A stretch of DNA of 64,000 nucleotides, taken from NCBI RefSeq assembly GCF_000165425.1, contig NW_001799189.1:190728-254727 (forward strand), given 5' to 3'. The translations under genes and the position numbers were made by a program. Shown piece by piece: positions 13,801-26,800 of the stretch (the stretch's first letter is position 1; every line of letters starts with the position of its first letter). This stretch comes from Paramecium tetraurelia. Lineage: Eukaryota; Ciliophora; Oligohymenophorea; Peniculida; Parameciidae. The notes beneath the pieces were generated by a model that was not told the origin of the DNA, did not search any database, and was given only the letters and a program-made list of their open reading frames with translations.

Positions 13801-14776
13801 AAATTGGAGAGGATGGTCAAGATGATGATGTTGAAGATAGTGATGATTCGGATGATGATAATGCATCAAATAGTGAATTAGGTGGATTAAATTAAGAGGA
13901 GATTGATCAAGAAATTTTGGAACGCAATGTTTAAGATCTAAATTAAAATATGAACCAACAGCATAATTTTGCCTAGAATGAACAATATAATTAAGGTTTA
14001 GAGTAAAATAAGGGAACTGTTAATCATTATCATCATCTTACCAACAAGGAAGATTTGACTTTCATGAAAATGACTAAATCTATCATCTAATTGACAGGGA
14101 TTAAGTTTTCGAAATAATTTCTGAAAATCTTGGATAAATTTAACTTTTTATTACCTGAAAAGCTATAAGTTGGTGACTTATAACTTATAAATTGGTGGAC
14201 TGAATTAACTTCAAAACAGACAATCCCTGAAGAAAGACTGCTTCTTTAATAAGACGTTAGAATTCAGCCACTTAATATTTTTAGGGAAAGATTAGGAATA
14301 GATTTCCTAAGAATTGATTAAGATGATAGACTCCTAACTCGAGTATAGCAACAACCACATGCCAGAACAGCTCGTAATAATTTACCATAAATAATAAGAG
14401 AATTTCCAGATAGGCAATCACAATTTGATATATTATTGGCATAATAAAGACAATTTTAAGAATAATTTGGGTAATAGCTAGCTAATTTATAACAATAAAA
14501 TGTATAGACAATTCAGTCATCAAATGAAGATTAAATTAGGGAACACTAATACTAACAACCAAATCAATAGAATCAATAATAATAATTAATAAATTGTTAA
14601 AATCATCCAGAAGATTATGGCATTCAACTTTCACAATTCTAAGAACTTACATGTGGAAGTTAATCCAATTAAATAAATGCAGAAATTGAAATCCAACAAC
14701 AATAATTAAGATTTGAAGAAAATAATCAAAATGTCATAACAGATTAATAGGAGAAGGTTGAATAACATTCATCTTA

Positions 14777-14833
<57 letters not shown>

Positions 14834-17684
14834 CAATTAAAATTATTCATAAATTTATCCAAAAAGTTACAATGTATTGAAAAGGATTGGCAAAACTTTT
14901 GAAGATCTTATAAAAAATGATATTGATCCTTCAGTATTTGAAGATCTCAATGAAGATATGATGATGGAAATTGCTTTAGCTCTCCCTTATGAAATTGATG
15001 GAATTGATCCTTAGTTTTTGGCCTCTCTTCCTTCAGAAATTAGAAATGAAATAATTCAGTAATATTCTGCTCCTAGAAACTAGACACCACAATAATAATT
15101 TACAGAAGTAGATTTATCATAAGATTTATAAATAAATAACAATTCTTAGAGGATTCCATCGCAACAACCTCGAAGTTAGTAAATTATTCCTCCAATAAAT
15201 GTTCCTCAATAGAATCCAAATAACTTATAACATAAAATTAATTCTCGATTATTTTAAACTTAAAGACATATCATTTCAAAATTAGGAACTGTAGAAGATG
15301 AATTTACAGAATCATTATTGAGTTTACTTTACGTGGAATCTCATAGTTTCATTAATTTTCCTATTAATCTATTTATTTCGTTATGCAATAATTAAAATGT
15401 AGAGCATAAATTAATTGATACATTGTTTTTAATTTTAAAAACAAAAAAATTGCAAGATCAAGAAAGGTTGTTCCCACCATGCTATTTGGTAAAAAGAAAT
15501 GGACTTGTTAGAGATTTCAGCAAAATATAGAGTGTTGTTTCATTAAAAGTGTTGTATATGTTTTCAAAATTAAAAGGATTTTCAGTCAACTACTTTTTTG
15601 AAAACAAAAAATAACATATAAGTTCATCTGAAGATGTCTTAAGCTTTCCCTTATTAGAATTGATTTAACTTCTACCTGAATTTTAAGGGAATCATTAGGA
15701 AATGCTCATTTAAGCAATTACAAACATAAGCACAAAACAAAAGGATTTTAAATAGGACAAAGTCAAATTAGACTAAAAGTCTGTTGATTGCATCTGTAAA
15801 ACGCTATTATCAAATATGGGTGGAATTGTTAAGAATTTTTCTAACATCATTATAAGTCTATGCAACAACCAAGAAAATCAATTGTTAATAGTTTAATATA
15901 TAAAAGAGTATATAGAGAAAACTATTAGAGAAATAAATGAGTAGTTTAAAAGACAATAATAATATGATGAGATATTTAATGGAGATAAGGCTCTCATAAA
16001 TGTATTTTAGTTTGTTAAGGAAATTAATGCAAAAGGAAATGAAGGTAATAATCAATAGGATGTAAGATTAAATTTTTAAGAATTATTGGATAATAAAGAA
16101 CTGATAGAATTATGGAAAAATATGATAACATTCTTATAATAAATACCCTAATAACAGATAATCAAATTGACACCAAAAATATCTCCATACTTGGAATGCT
16201 TTTTTATTATTTATCAAATAGTGAACCCAATAAAAAAAATTAGATTGAATCAAAAAGAGTCTAAGAAAATAGCTATGATGGAAGAATAATATGAGGAGAT
16301 AAAAGAGCAGGAAATACATGATGAATTATTTTAAAAAATTTGTGAAAGTGGAAAAGCACTGTTAAATATTATGCTAAAGGAAAGATTTTAAGAATATAAA
16401 GAGAAGGGAAAAATAACAAATGATAGTTTAGGAATCATCATATAAAAGAATCCTAGAATAGTTGATTTTGAGAATAAGCAAAAGTACTTTAAAATAGAAT
16501 TAAAATAATTGAAATTACAGAATAATAAGCATCATTATGCAAATATTGCTGTAAGATGCAGAAGAAAAGATATCTTTATGGATTCCTATCATCGTTTTAG
16601 TAAATTAAAACCAGAGGATTTAAAAGGAAAATTAGTTATAGAGTTTGATGGAGAGGAAGGGGTAGATTAAGGAGGAGTTACAAGAGAATGGTTTTTGATG
16701 CTGTCTAAAGAGATATTTAATCCTAATTATGCTTTATTTACTCCATCTTTAAATGGACAGATGTTTTAACCTAGTAATAAATCTCATGTTAATCCTGATC
16801 ATGTTAAGTACTTTAAATTTATTGGGAGAATAGTTGGAAAAGCACTTTATGATGGATAATTATTGGATACCTATTTTACTCGTTCATTTTATAAGCATAT
16901 TCTAGGTTAGAAGTTAACTATCCATGATATGGAAGATATTGATTTGAATGAGTATAAATCTATGAAGAAGATTTTAGAGGAAAATGTGAATGATTGGGGA
17001 ATCTATTGGACATATTCAGTTGATAATTTTGGTAAATGGGAAGAGAGAGAACTTGTTGAGGGTGGTAGATAAAAATAAGTGACTGAAGATAATAAATTTG
17101 AGTATGTCCAAACCTATTGTTATTAAAAAATGGCAAAGGAGATTAAAGACTAAATAGAAGCATTTTTGAATGGTTTTCATGAATTGATTCCTCAAAATTT
17201 GATTAGCATATTTGAATGGAAAGAAATGGAACTTATGTTGTGTGGTTTACCTGATATTGATCGTACATTATATATTTAATATTTAAGTTGAGGATATGAA
17301 AGAGAACGTAGAATATCATGGATATGATAGAGAAGATAAAGTTATAGAATGGCTTTGGGAATTGTTGGAGAGTTTTGATGAGAGTAAGAGAGCAGCCTTC
17401 TTATAATTTATAACAGGTATTATATTTTTACTATTTGAAGGAACTTCCAAAGTACCTCTTGGAGGATTTAAGGATTTGAAAGGTATAAATGGTTTATAGA
17501 AGATATAAATTCATAAAAAACATTACAAAAATTTTGAATTGCCAACATCACATACATGGTAAGTTTTGATAATTTATATAGTTTTAATTAATTGGATTTA
17601 CCATGTTATCCAACCAGACAAATTTTAAAGGATAAATTAGAACTAGCAATCTTAGAAGGAAAAGAAGGTTTTGGCTTTGCTTGA
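7858..17684 (+). CDS. giant HECT-domain E3 ubiquitin ligase, HUWE1/Tom1/UPL type
   Basis: Transfers ubiquitin from E2 to substrate through a thioester on its HECT cysteine. Five introns (23 and 22 nt near the start; 25, 24 and 23 nt near the end) leave about 3,236 aa. From about 8,540 to about 17,260 it is one open frame. Regions in order: N-terminal armadillo-like DUF908/913 area; a UBA domain near residue 1,140 ([12 protein letters not shown]...AAAWLADN); an acidic stretch near residues 1,890-2,010; Q-rich region with a pure polyQ run near 2,291; a UBM-like motif ([17 protein letters not shown]); and a C-terminal HECT domain from about 2,886. The catalytic Cys at about 3,203 is split by the last intron (LPTSHT|C|FNQLDLP), and the protein ends GFGFA as HECT proteins do. 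One base appears missing at 8536-8540 (CAAGA for CAAAGA). This is the longest gene in the window. Confidence 0.93.
14775..14831 (+). repeat. (TAA)n microsatellite encoding polyglutamine
   Basis: Nineteen consecutive Gln codons inside the HECT ligase gene: TAA, TAG, then 17 TAA repeats from 14781 to 14831. In the standard code this would be a string of stops; here it is a polyQ tract just upstream of the UBM-like motif. A pure trinucleotide repeat of this kind is expected to vary in length between strains. Confidence 0.9.
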
Positions 17685-17872
17685 TATTTTTAATATAAAT
17701 ATAATAACTTATTTTTAATTTACAAAAAATAGTGTTACTTCTTTTATAGTAAACTATTCTAGATGAATAACTATGAGAGATGTAAAAACTAACTCCAATA
17801 AAATGTAAGATAAGTTTATAATGAACAAAATTAATAAAAATTGGTATTATTGTTTTGAATAAAATTGTTATT

Positions 17873-18923
17873 TCATCCAGCCTGAGGATGTTGATTTCTA
17901 GCACCCTTATTTTGATATACTCCAGTAAACTCTTGTTTTCTTGCAGGTAGAGCCCTAACAGGTTGTTATTAAGGTGGAACTCTACTTTGTATTCCAGGTT
18001 GTTGAACGGCTGATCTGGTTATTTATTATTACTATTATGGTAGAGCCAATCGACCTGGGTTGTTATTATAACTATTACTATTATTTCCCAACATAATTGG
18101 TTAGATATCATCTAATTTTATTCTATTAATATAAATTACTGTTTCTTGGGTAACTGGGAGTGCCATAAGCAATTTGTTCTTTTGGAAAAGGATGATTGTT
18201 AAGATCTCTCATATTTTACTATCCCTACAAGGCTCTGAGTCCTCCTTATGGTCCTTAGATTCCTAAATTTCTACCCATTCCTAGCCATTCATTTTCAAAT
18301 TATTCAACTTAATTTTCATCCATATTCATATAATGGTTTGTAGTAGTTACTTAACCTGTTCTATCTCTTTCTCTCACATGCTTTCTGCCTTTATCATTCA
18401 TCATTCTTTCATGTCCAAATCTATCTATTCCATCACTATTCTTATATCCTTGTTATCTTTCACTTATCTAATTCAAATGATATCAAATTACAGTATGACC
18501 ATTAACACCTCTAGCCACTGCATTGTTATCAAAATATTTTTCTTATACTACTCGTCCATCTGGTCCCATTTTTTATGATTAAACATAACTAGATGAGTAT
18601 ACCTAAAATACTCCATCCTTTGAATGTTAGTTAACATCTCTTTAGTTCAAACCTGCCATATGTCGATGAATATTCGAGAATTCCATCATTTCATTTTCTA
18701 TGTCATCAAAGCCTTTAAAAACAGATCCAAATCCTAGGTTGGCTAATTAACGATCCATATGTTGCATCATCTTGTTCGACATCGAATCAAACTCTTAAAA
18801 CATATTAAAAGGAGCCAATTACTAATTGTTCTAGCGAGACTTTATTTATAAATGACAGAATACATAATTTTAGATCTGATTTGATCGAGGTGGTTGACTA
18901 CTTCCTCTATATGGTTGTAACAT
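17873..18923 (-). CDS. myeloid leukemia factor (MLF) family protein
   Basis: MLF proteins are small adaptor/chaperone-associated proteins found in most eukaryotes. Three introns (33, 24 and 28 nt) leave 322 codons (321 aa). The start MLQPYRGSSQPPRSNQ is followed by a Met-rich helix (FDSMSNKMMQHMD) and the conserved core: KDGVFQVYSSSYVQSQKMGPDGR..., then RTGQVTTTNHYMNMDENQ and FENEWLGMG. This follows the SYSSSSVxSxxxDGxPxVxQ...DExxxxxFDxEW pattern of the family. The C-terminal third is rich in Pro, Gln, Asn and Arg and likely disordered. It converges on the HECT gene, 188 bp away. The 33-nt intron is a multiple of three, so its presence cannot be shown from frame alone. Confidence 0.85.
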
Positions 18924-18985
18924 ATTTCGTTAAACAAGTATAAAAAAATATTATAATAAAAAGATTTCTAGAAATAACTTTATTT

Positions 18986-19440
18986 ATGAACCGAAACCCA
19001 TTCCTATTCAAAATTTATTATATTCTCTTAAGAAAAAGGATCTCTTTAATTTATCATTAAAATTGTTGTTTGAAAAACAAACCTTTACTATTAATTAGAA
19101 ATAGGAATTAAAAAAGATTATTTTCTGTTAAAGGAATATTTATTAATCAATTCAGATTATATTGATGTTGCTTATAATATATCATAAGTAGAATATATCA
19201 TATGCTTCTATAAATTTTAGAGTTGAAAATTAATAATAGCTAATGAAACTTAGAACTATTCTTAGAAAACAATAACAGACGATGAACCTCTTCATATTAT
19301 ACTTATTTGTTAAATATATCAAAAAGAATACAAATAGATGTATTTGGCTCAATGAACTCTGTTACTTATTAATCAAATCGTATTTATAAATCACTAGTTA
19401 AGTTGTTCTGTAATAATTCTAGTAAATCATAATTGATTTA
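18986..19440 (+). pseudogene. decayed coding sequence, family unknown
   Basis: Between about 19,035 and 19,430 the plus strand shows protein-like text broken into pieces: LSLKLLFEKQTF, then after a one-base shift LLKEYLLINSDYIDVAYN, then in-frame TGA codons, then TITDDEPLHIILICQIYQKE, TGA, TLLLINQIV. Codon composition resembles the neighbouring genes, but no uninterrupted frame exists and no intron choice repairs it. I read it as a gene relic. It lies between the MLF promoter region and the phosphatase relic and could be noncoding chance. Confidence 0.28.
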
Positions 19441-19732
19441 CGTTAATAAAAAGAAAAAGAAAAAAAGATAATTAAGTATGTGAAATAGTTTTGATCCACA
19501 TACTCCATTCTTTCTATTTGACTATAAAATTTCATCGTTTTGTGTATTCCGTTTAGATTCTATGATAAAATAAGATTATAATTGATTTTACATTAAAACA
19601 ATTATGATTTATAAGTAGATCGTTTGTTAATTCTTTAATTCTAATAAGCTCTAATTTGTAATTGAAATTTAAAATAATTTTAGTTGCTTTGTGTTTTTTG
19701 CCTATTCAACCTACTGATTATTTTTTATTTTA

Positions 19733-20707
19733 GACACTTGTGTTAAAAAGTGTTTATATTTCCATTATTGATCAGGCAAAGGAAATTTTGGTTGAAGAAC
19801 CAAACATCGTTTCAGTGAGAGCACCATTAACCATATGTGGAGATGTGCATGGTTAATTTCATGATTTAATCAAGTTGTTTCACATTGGAGGTAGATTGCC
19901 AGTAATTTAATTATATTATTTTAGGACACAAATTATCTCTTTCTAGGTGATTATGTTGATTGAGGATCTCAAAGTGTTGAAACTTTTAGTCTCATTCTTT
20001 GTCTTAAGGTTCGATATAAAGACAGATTGACAGTTTTGAGGGGTATACATGTTTAATTATAAGAAAGGCAATCATGAAATAGAGAAATCAACAAAATATA
20101 TGGGTTTTTATGATGAATGCTAACGTAAGTATGGTACTGAAATTGTATGGAAACATATTACTGATGTGTTTGGATATCTTCCCTTGGCAGCAATTGTTGA
20201 AAACAGCGTTAGTTATTCAATATTATACTTAGTTGTTTTGCACTCATGGTGGACTTTCTCCTGCAATTGAATCGGTCGAACAAATTAAATAATTAAATAG
20301 AGTTTAGGATATTCCTCATGAAGGAGCCATCTGTGATTTATTATGGAGTGATCCTGAAGAAACAAAGATGGGATGGGGGGTTTCGCCAAGGGGAGCAGGA
20401 TGGACTTGGGGTCAAGATATAACGGACAAATTTCTGCATTAAAATAAACTAAAAATGGTTGTTGGTGCTCATCAATTGGTGATGGAGGGATTTTAACATG
20501 TGCATCAAAGAAAGACTGTCACTATATTTTCAGCTCCCAACTATTGCTATCGATGCGGCAACTAAGCTTGAATTTTAGAAGTTGATGATCAACTCAAAAT
20601 GAGCTTGTAAATATATGAGAATATAATTGTATAGTTCCAAATATGAACCTGCTCCAAGGGAAAATGAACCTTAAACTACACGAAGAGTACCAGAGTACTT
20701 TTTATGA
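19733..20707 (+). pseudogene. PP2A-type serine/threonine phosphatase catalytic subunit, inactivated
   Basis: Clear homology to the PP2A/PP4/PP6 catalytic subunit: [88 protein letters not shown] and the PP2A tail RRVPEYFL. Several short introns still splice correctly (for example the 28-nt one before the tail). However, GDYVDRG reads GDYVD-TGA-G (stop at 19961-19963) and a second TGA follows CGNQA (20569-20571). GNHESR has become GNHEIE and the conserved SRAH has become VGAH, so catalytic arginines are gone too. The 5' exon is not recognisable. These are substitutions, not indels, so this is a genuine relic, probably one copy left from gene or genome duplication. Confidence 0.85.
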
Positions 20708-22336
20708 TATAAGAATTAAAATATATTAATTCGATATTTCACTTATATTTGGTGATCAACTACCTTTTTCTCTTGAAAATATTGCTATTATCATTGTTTG
20801 ACTCATTCTTAATAACTTAATTGTAGAATTTCTATTTTTAATGTTTGAAATGAAATTACTGTTTAAGTGGTGAAAATCCAAAAAATATTTTACAATTATT
20901 TAGAAATCTCATTGCTTTCTATGCCTTTTTTTGGCTAATTAATTTACAAGCTGTAGAGAACAAACTTTTATTTAAAATGGTGAGGAGAATTTCCTATTAA
21001 AAAAAAATAAGTGAAATAATGTTCAAAGAATAATTTTTTTGAATTATAATATATTTGCAATTAAAATAAAATTTACATTTTAATTATTTTTAAAATAATA
21101 TATAAATACAAAAAATTATTCTTTTGATTATGGTAAATTAGTAAATTATAATTAAATTATAATTTTATATTTAAAATTCTATTTATGACTTTGCCACTTT
21201 TCCAAACTTTTTGAATTAGATTGTCTAAGAAATTTCAGGAGTATTCTCAACCTTCTTCTAACCAAATAATTTATTTATTATTTTATGATATAAAGACAGG
21301 CTCTCTTTTATAAACATTCATAATTATTTATGGAATTCCATAACAATTACTTTGGATAATTGTCTATAATTATAGAATTTGTTAAAAATAACATATAAGC
21401 CTTTAACAAAGTTTGACTGAATGTTAAAATGACTCTTTGATTTAAGTGTAATTTTTTTATATATTTATCACTCTAAGAATTTTAATTTATTTCAAAAATA
21501 AATATTAAAAATTATATTAATTTAATTAAAATTAGTATTATTTTTTAATTATTGCTTTCAAATTTTGATTAATAAAGATGATAGAACTACAGCTACTCGT
21601 ATTTTGGTAGAGCCATATAAAAAATCCTAAATGCTCTAATTTAAATAAAGGATTTTGAACAATCTTGTTAATCATTCATATAATAATTTCTTAACTCACA
21701 TTAAATATTTTGTCTTGCATTTTGTCAAAGAAAGATTTTCTCAAATTTCTTTTTAACTAATATAAATAATGATTAATTATAATAAACTCAAAAGGGAATT
21801 CTTTATGAAAGGGGATATCTTTTATAGAAAGTCAAATAAAGAAATATTAGTCTATGCATATGCTGAAAAAAATATAAAAATTAGAATGCTTCCTTTTAAG
21901 AAAGCATTAAACATTAAAATTAAAAGGACTCTTTAATAATACATGCATTAATTGCTTGTTTATTTTATATTAGCCTAAGAAAATAGTGTAATTATAAAAG
22001 TAATAACAATACATAATTAAATAAAAGAGACTTAAGTTTATAAATTTACATTTTAGAATCAAGTAAATATAAAAGCTTTATTTATGAGGTCATACTTTAT
22101 GTTTAGAAGCATTTATAAGCGATATTTATAATACTTAGCAATTACATATAAATCTAAAATTCATCTTATTCTTATAATTGGTTAATTTGCTTGGTTTTGG
22201 AATAGATTGTTAATTTTACTTTTTGGTCTTTCTAAATATATACTGCATAATTGTTAAGTTTTTTTGTCGAGTTTAGAGGTGTTCTATTTGAGTTTTCTAT
22301 TGAAGACTTGCTTTTAGCATTGAATTTTCTTGCAAG
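20708..22336. other. AT-rich gene-poor stretch
   Basis: About 1.6 kb with very low GC and many A/T runs. The only coding-like patch is on the minus strand around 21,180-21,340 (readable as SLYHKIINKLFGQKKV and EISQTIQFKKFGKVAK), too short to call a gene. Nothing else could be supported. Confidence 0.4.
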
Positions 22337-22753
22337 ATGAGGGCGAATAGGAAAAATGCAGAGAATCAGAATCAATTCCATTTATAATTAATTCATTCTG
22401 TTTGGCCATAAGGTTTTCCTTATTTTTTTGAGGAGAGTTAAATTTTGTGTTTGGTTTGGAAAAGTTGACGAATGGAGATTTTTTAGCCACAGGTTAAATG
22501 GACAAATTTTTGAGAGATCTTATTCTAACTGTTTTAAAGTTGTTGAGTGTTTTAATAAACGTTGGAATTTGGCTGTAGTTTCTGACGAGAGTATTTTTGG
22601 AGTTCATAACGTTATTATAAATTAAAAAATTAAGGTATAAATATTAAGTTAATTATATTTAAAGTTAGTGTGCTTGTATGTGATAATGAGAACAGTGTTT
22701 GATATTAAGAAATTATTAGGGCTATATGTCTGTTTTAAGTATTCAAAATGATG
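22337..22753 (+). CDS. possible small hypothetical protein
   Basis: ATG 22337 begins MRANRKNAENQNQFHLQ. Removing a 25-nt GT-AG segment near 22,409-22,433 joins it to the open frame VKFCVWFGKVDEW...RFFSHRLNGQIFERSYSN, followed by a second possible 30-nt intron and a TGA near 22,751. The internal segment has protein-like composition with several Trp, Phe and Cys residues, but the splice sites are not typical and I do not recognise the family. It may be the 5' part of the disrupted gene that follows. Confidence 0.28.
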
Positions 22754-22850
22754 ATAAATTAAGTATAATAATGAATATATTAATATAAAATAATGATGCG
22801 TAATGTTATTGTATATCATAAATATTAATATTCTAAATTTAATTAGCTGC

Positions 22851-23292
22851 CTACAGTGATTCCGATTAGTTATGAAGATTATAGAAGAAATAAAAAATCA
22901 AGTGGAGCAGGAAATGAAAAAGATGATTGGGAAATGCATTGAAAAGAGATATGCAAAACTAACAGATAAACTAAAATAGGAGTTCATTATAAAGGTTATG
23001 CAAGGGGGATAAACTATTAGATAGGTACGATATTATTATAATTTAGGCATCAAAAGACTTATGTATAAATTATTCATCTGCAAAAGCAATAATATCAAAT
23101 TATAGAAAATCTATTGGTGGTGGAAAACAGAAATACAATTTGGAACCAAGATAAGTTAAAGTGAATGACAAATATGACTGGAAGAAATTTAAAATTTTGA
23201 CATACTGTGAGGAAACACAAACTAATGAATACACGATGGAAACTTTTGCATAGAACATCAAGAAATCAAATTAAGACAAAGTATTAATATGA
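22851..23292 (+). pseudogene. broken gene with a helix-turn-helix-like segment
   Basis: The frame reads LPTVIPISYEDYRRNKKSS...DDWEMH, then an in-frame TGA (about 22,939), then KEICKTNRQTKIGVHYKGYA, a 22-nt intron ending TTTAG, and ASKDLCINYSSAKAIISNYR, continuing to TGA 23290-23292. The ASKDL-INYSSAKAII-NYRK segment resembles recognition-helix regions of homeodomain-like or transposase-type HTH domains that are common in ciliates; this is a similarity by eye. No GT-AG intron can remove the internal TGA and no ATG follows it until near the end, so I treat it as inactivated. Confidence 0.4.
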
Positions 23293-23806
23293 AATTTGGA
23301 GTACGAGATATGATTTTTAAAATACTTAAATTGTTTATGATAATAACTTAATAAATGTAGTTGTTTGATGTAATTTGTTGGATAAAGCCTTAGTTAAGGT
23401 AACAAGTAAAAATGATAACAATTTATAAACTCCATTATTATTGGAGTGGGTTTTATCGTTCTATCTAGTTTTAACAATTTATGATATTTATTTATAATTG
23501 TGAGTAATCCCAAAATTTAAGATTTATTCTAAGAATTCCATTTATATTTAAATACTATTTAAACAACTTTTAAATATTATTTTGGTTAGCCCAAAGTCTG
23601 CATTTGACTAACTGTTATTAAGAGTATTTAAGCAGATAGAACAGAAACGATAGTCTCAAACCATGATTGCATATATAATAAAGAAAAAGGGATGTGATAA
23701 AATACGAATTTAGAAATAGGTAGGAATATTGGATACAGAGGAAATGATTGTTCATAAAGATAATCATCAACCTGATATATGATTTATATATGTTATAAAC
23801 AAGCAA
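23293..23806. other. intergenic, no gene seen
   Basis: About 500 bp of AT-rich DNA between the relic above and the 3' end of the importin gene. No supported feature. Confidence 0.4.
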
Positions 23807-26800
23807 TCATTTATTCAGCTATTATTGCTACTTCTATTTCATCCATTCGTCATATTATTCTTTGGCTTCCTTAATGTTCTTAGTCATTTATTCTTGTTCT
23901 TATTATGTTAATTATGAAAATAGTCCAGTGTACAATTGAGGATTGCTTTATTGTAAAGTCAATATCAATTTCTCCATCAATAAAATAGCATCATAATCTT
24001 CCAAAGGACTATCATATAATTCAGCATAGTCATCCTCCTCATCATCATAATCATCATCTTCATCATCTTCTTCATCCTATTCCAAATCTTAGATCTTATC
24101 TGCTAATTTCTTTTAATCATCCTCTTCCTCTTCTGCTTAATCTTCTTATTCGCAGGATTCTTCCTCCTCTCTCAATTCTAAAATCTTAGTAGACAATCTC
24201 ACAAACAACTTTCCTATTTCTGAAGATGCTGTCAACAAATAATTAGGAATTTAAGGAAGTGAATATAATTGACAGAGAGCAAAGATTAATCTACTGATAT
24301 CCCATTCATATTTATAGTGTTTTTCCATTGACAACAAGGTTTACAATATTTAATCAGTTATTGCCTTACTGTTCAAGTAGTTTTGAACAAGTTGTGGATT
24401 GTACCATATGCACATATTGAGGACTCCAATATTAACCATCTTGAATTTGTTAGTCTTCTTCTCTTTCTAAAAATATAATTTAAAAATATAAATACTGATA
24501 AATTTAATAATGTGAAGTCTACAATTTGTGGAATTAAATTATCTATTTATCCTGGGAAGTTCTCAATTAAGGCAATCAATATAGTAGTAACTTGATTTTG
24601 GTCTGTTTCATCTGAACCATTCTCAGCAATTGTATAGATCTTCTGGATAAATCTGAAAATCAAAGAAATAAATGAGTTTCCAAAGAAATCATTTTAAGTC
24701 AAGAAAGTGCTTCCTCCTTTTTGGATGTAATTTCTAAATGATCCCAACATTTGAGTAACAAATTCACTACCCCAATCCTTCTTGCATCCTTCCAATAAAA
24801 TATATTGTTCTTCTGTCAATCCTTAAAGAGCATATACATTAGTTTCTTATGGTAATCCAATGATAATATAACATAACACTGGATAATAGAACCATAATCC
24901 TGGGGTTAATTGTTTTTTCTTGTAGAGCATTAAGTTTAATATTTCCAATGCTTCATTGATGAAATCACATCCTGACTCTGTCAAAGCAAAGTTGATAATT
25001 GGAAATATGACTGGTTCTAATTGCACATAGGATTCCTATTGAAGTGGAGCATTTAAGATTCTCTTTATTGCTTCAAGACATCCAGAAGCAGCCAACTCAG
25101 CTTCACCGTCATCATCTGAATCACCATCACCTTAATTCTATTTATTGCAATATTTCTAAAATATTGTAGCAATATGTGCAGCCAATTAATGTGCATATGG
25201 TGTAATTTCATTAGTAAAGTTTTTGACTATTTCTTCCAATGATCTGACTATTCTTTCATTGTCAATTAAATCCATCAATTTGATGTAGATTTCCAACACT
25301 TAACTCAATTATGGTCTAATCAAATCCTAAGCTTCTTTGTGTTGTAATATTGAACTGAAGGTAACATTGCTGCAGCTATACTCTCACTGGTAATTCTTTA
25401 TCCAAAATGCATTTAGATATTCCTTGTACTGCTAATTGAATATTCTATTTATTTTTGAATTCAATTGTTCCATATTCATTAAAAACATGACAAGCACGTG
25501 CTCTTAAAAATCCAACTGGATTCTAAAACTCAGGCAAAATATGTTTCTCTAAAATTTATTCCAATCCTTCCTTTATTACATCAATTTTTTAAATTTAATG
25601 AACTAAACATTCAATTCCCCAGAGTAAAGCCTCTTTTTTGAGTAAATTCAATGGTTGATTAGTCAATGGATCCAAATTAGAATTGAAAGCATTTTGACAA
25701 TAAGTAAGGAATTATATAAGCATCAAATTACCATTTGCATCAGTTTATTGACAAATTTCTTATAAAAGATCATTTGCTGGATTTTTCATATTGTATGTTG
25801 AAAGAGAGAAATCATCCAATCTCTTGATGTATTCTTCAGGATCATTCTTCCATAATTCATCATCTCTTGGAGTCAATTACATTTTGGGAATGGCAACATG
25901 ATAAATCAATTTATCATAATGAGCTTTTAATAACTCTTTGGTATTGTCTAATTTGAGAGAGTAATATAAATATTTGAGTGCAAACAAACATGTTCGAGGT
26001 CCTTGGAATTGGGTATTGTCAGTAAGAATTTTATAAAACAGCTCCATAAATCCAATTGCATAGGTGCTCTTAATATGTTCTGCAAAATCAGCCATATCAG
26101 GAATCAACCATCTTTTTGTTTGCGAATTTCTGGATGAATCTTAATACAATTCTACTAGCCCATTTTTTATTGGTCCAGATGTATGTCTTCTCTCTTCTGG
26201 TTTCCTCTTCGGAATCCTAAGTAAAGGAAGCCAATTCTGGAGGTGTTGGTGCAGAGATGATAGTCTTGAAAAAGAGCATCCATTTTGCAACAGCATTAAA
26301 GTCTCTCATGTAGATTGGCATCAATAAATGAGTGGCATGGTGGAAGATCTTCAATATGACTTTAACCAATTATCCACTTTATTCGTTATAGTTCTCAAGG
26401 AATTTTTGAATCAAGGCCTCCAAAAGTGGGAAGGTTGATGCCACCAATGGTTCCAAAGGTTTACGATCATTGTCCAATAAAAATTAGTGAACCTCACATG
26501 TTCTACGTAAGGTCAATAGAGCACTCCATAAATCTTCATATGATGTGTAGTTTTATAATTTGATAACCAATTATTAGACTAGTTATGGCCAATCCTTAGG
26601 AAAGTCGATGGCTACTAATTTGTAAATCAAGTCTTCATATTGTGACCTTAACTTCTTAACTTAAATGCATCTATATACAATTGTAATTTATGACTAACCT
26701 TGCTAAAGCATCTATTATTGTTGCCCTGATCAGAGCCTTTTCCTCTGGATTCACGACATAATGACCTGGCTCTTTCTTTTCTCCCCAATGCTTCTCCAAA

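Noticed and set aside
19961-20571. In-frame TGA codons as selenocysteine or recoded sense
   Set aside because: TGA ends all other genes here and the sites are Arg and a small residue in PP2A; catalytic residues elsewhere are also lost, so it is a relic.
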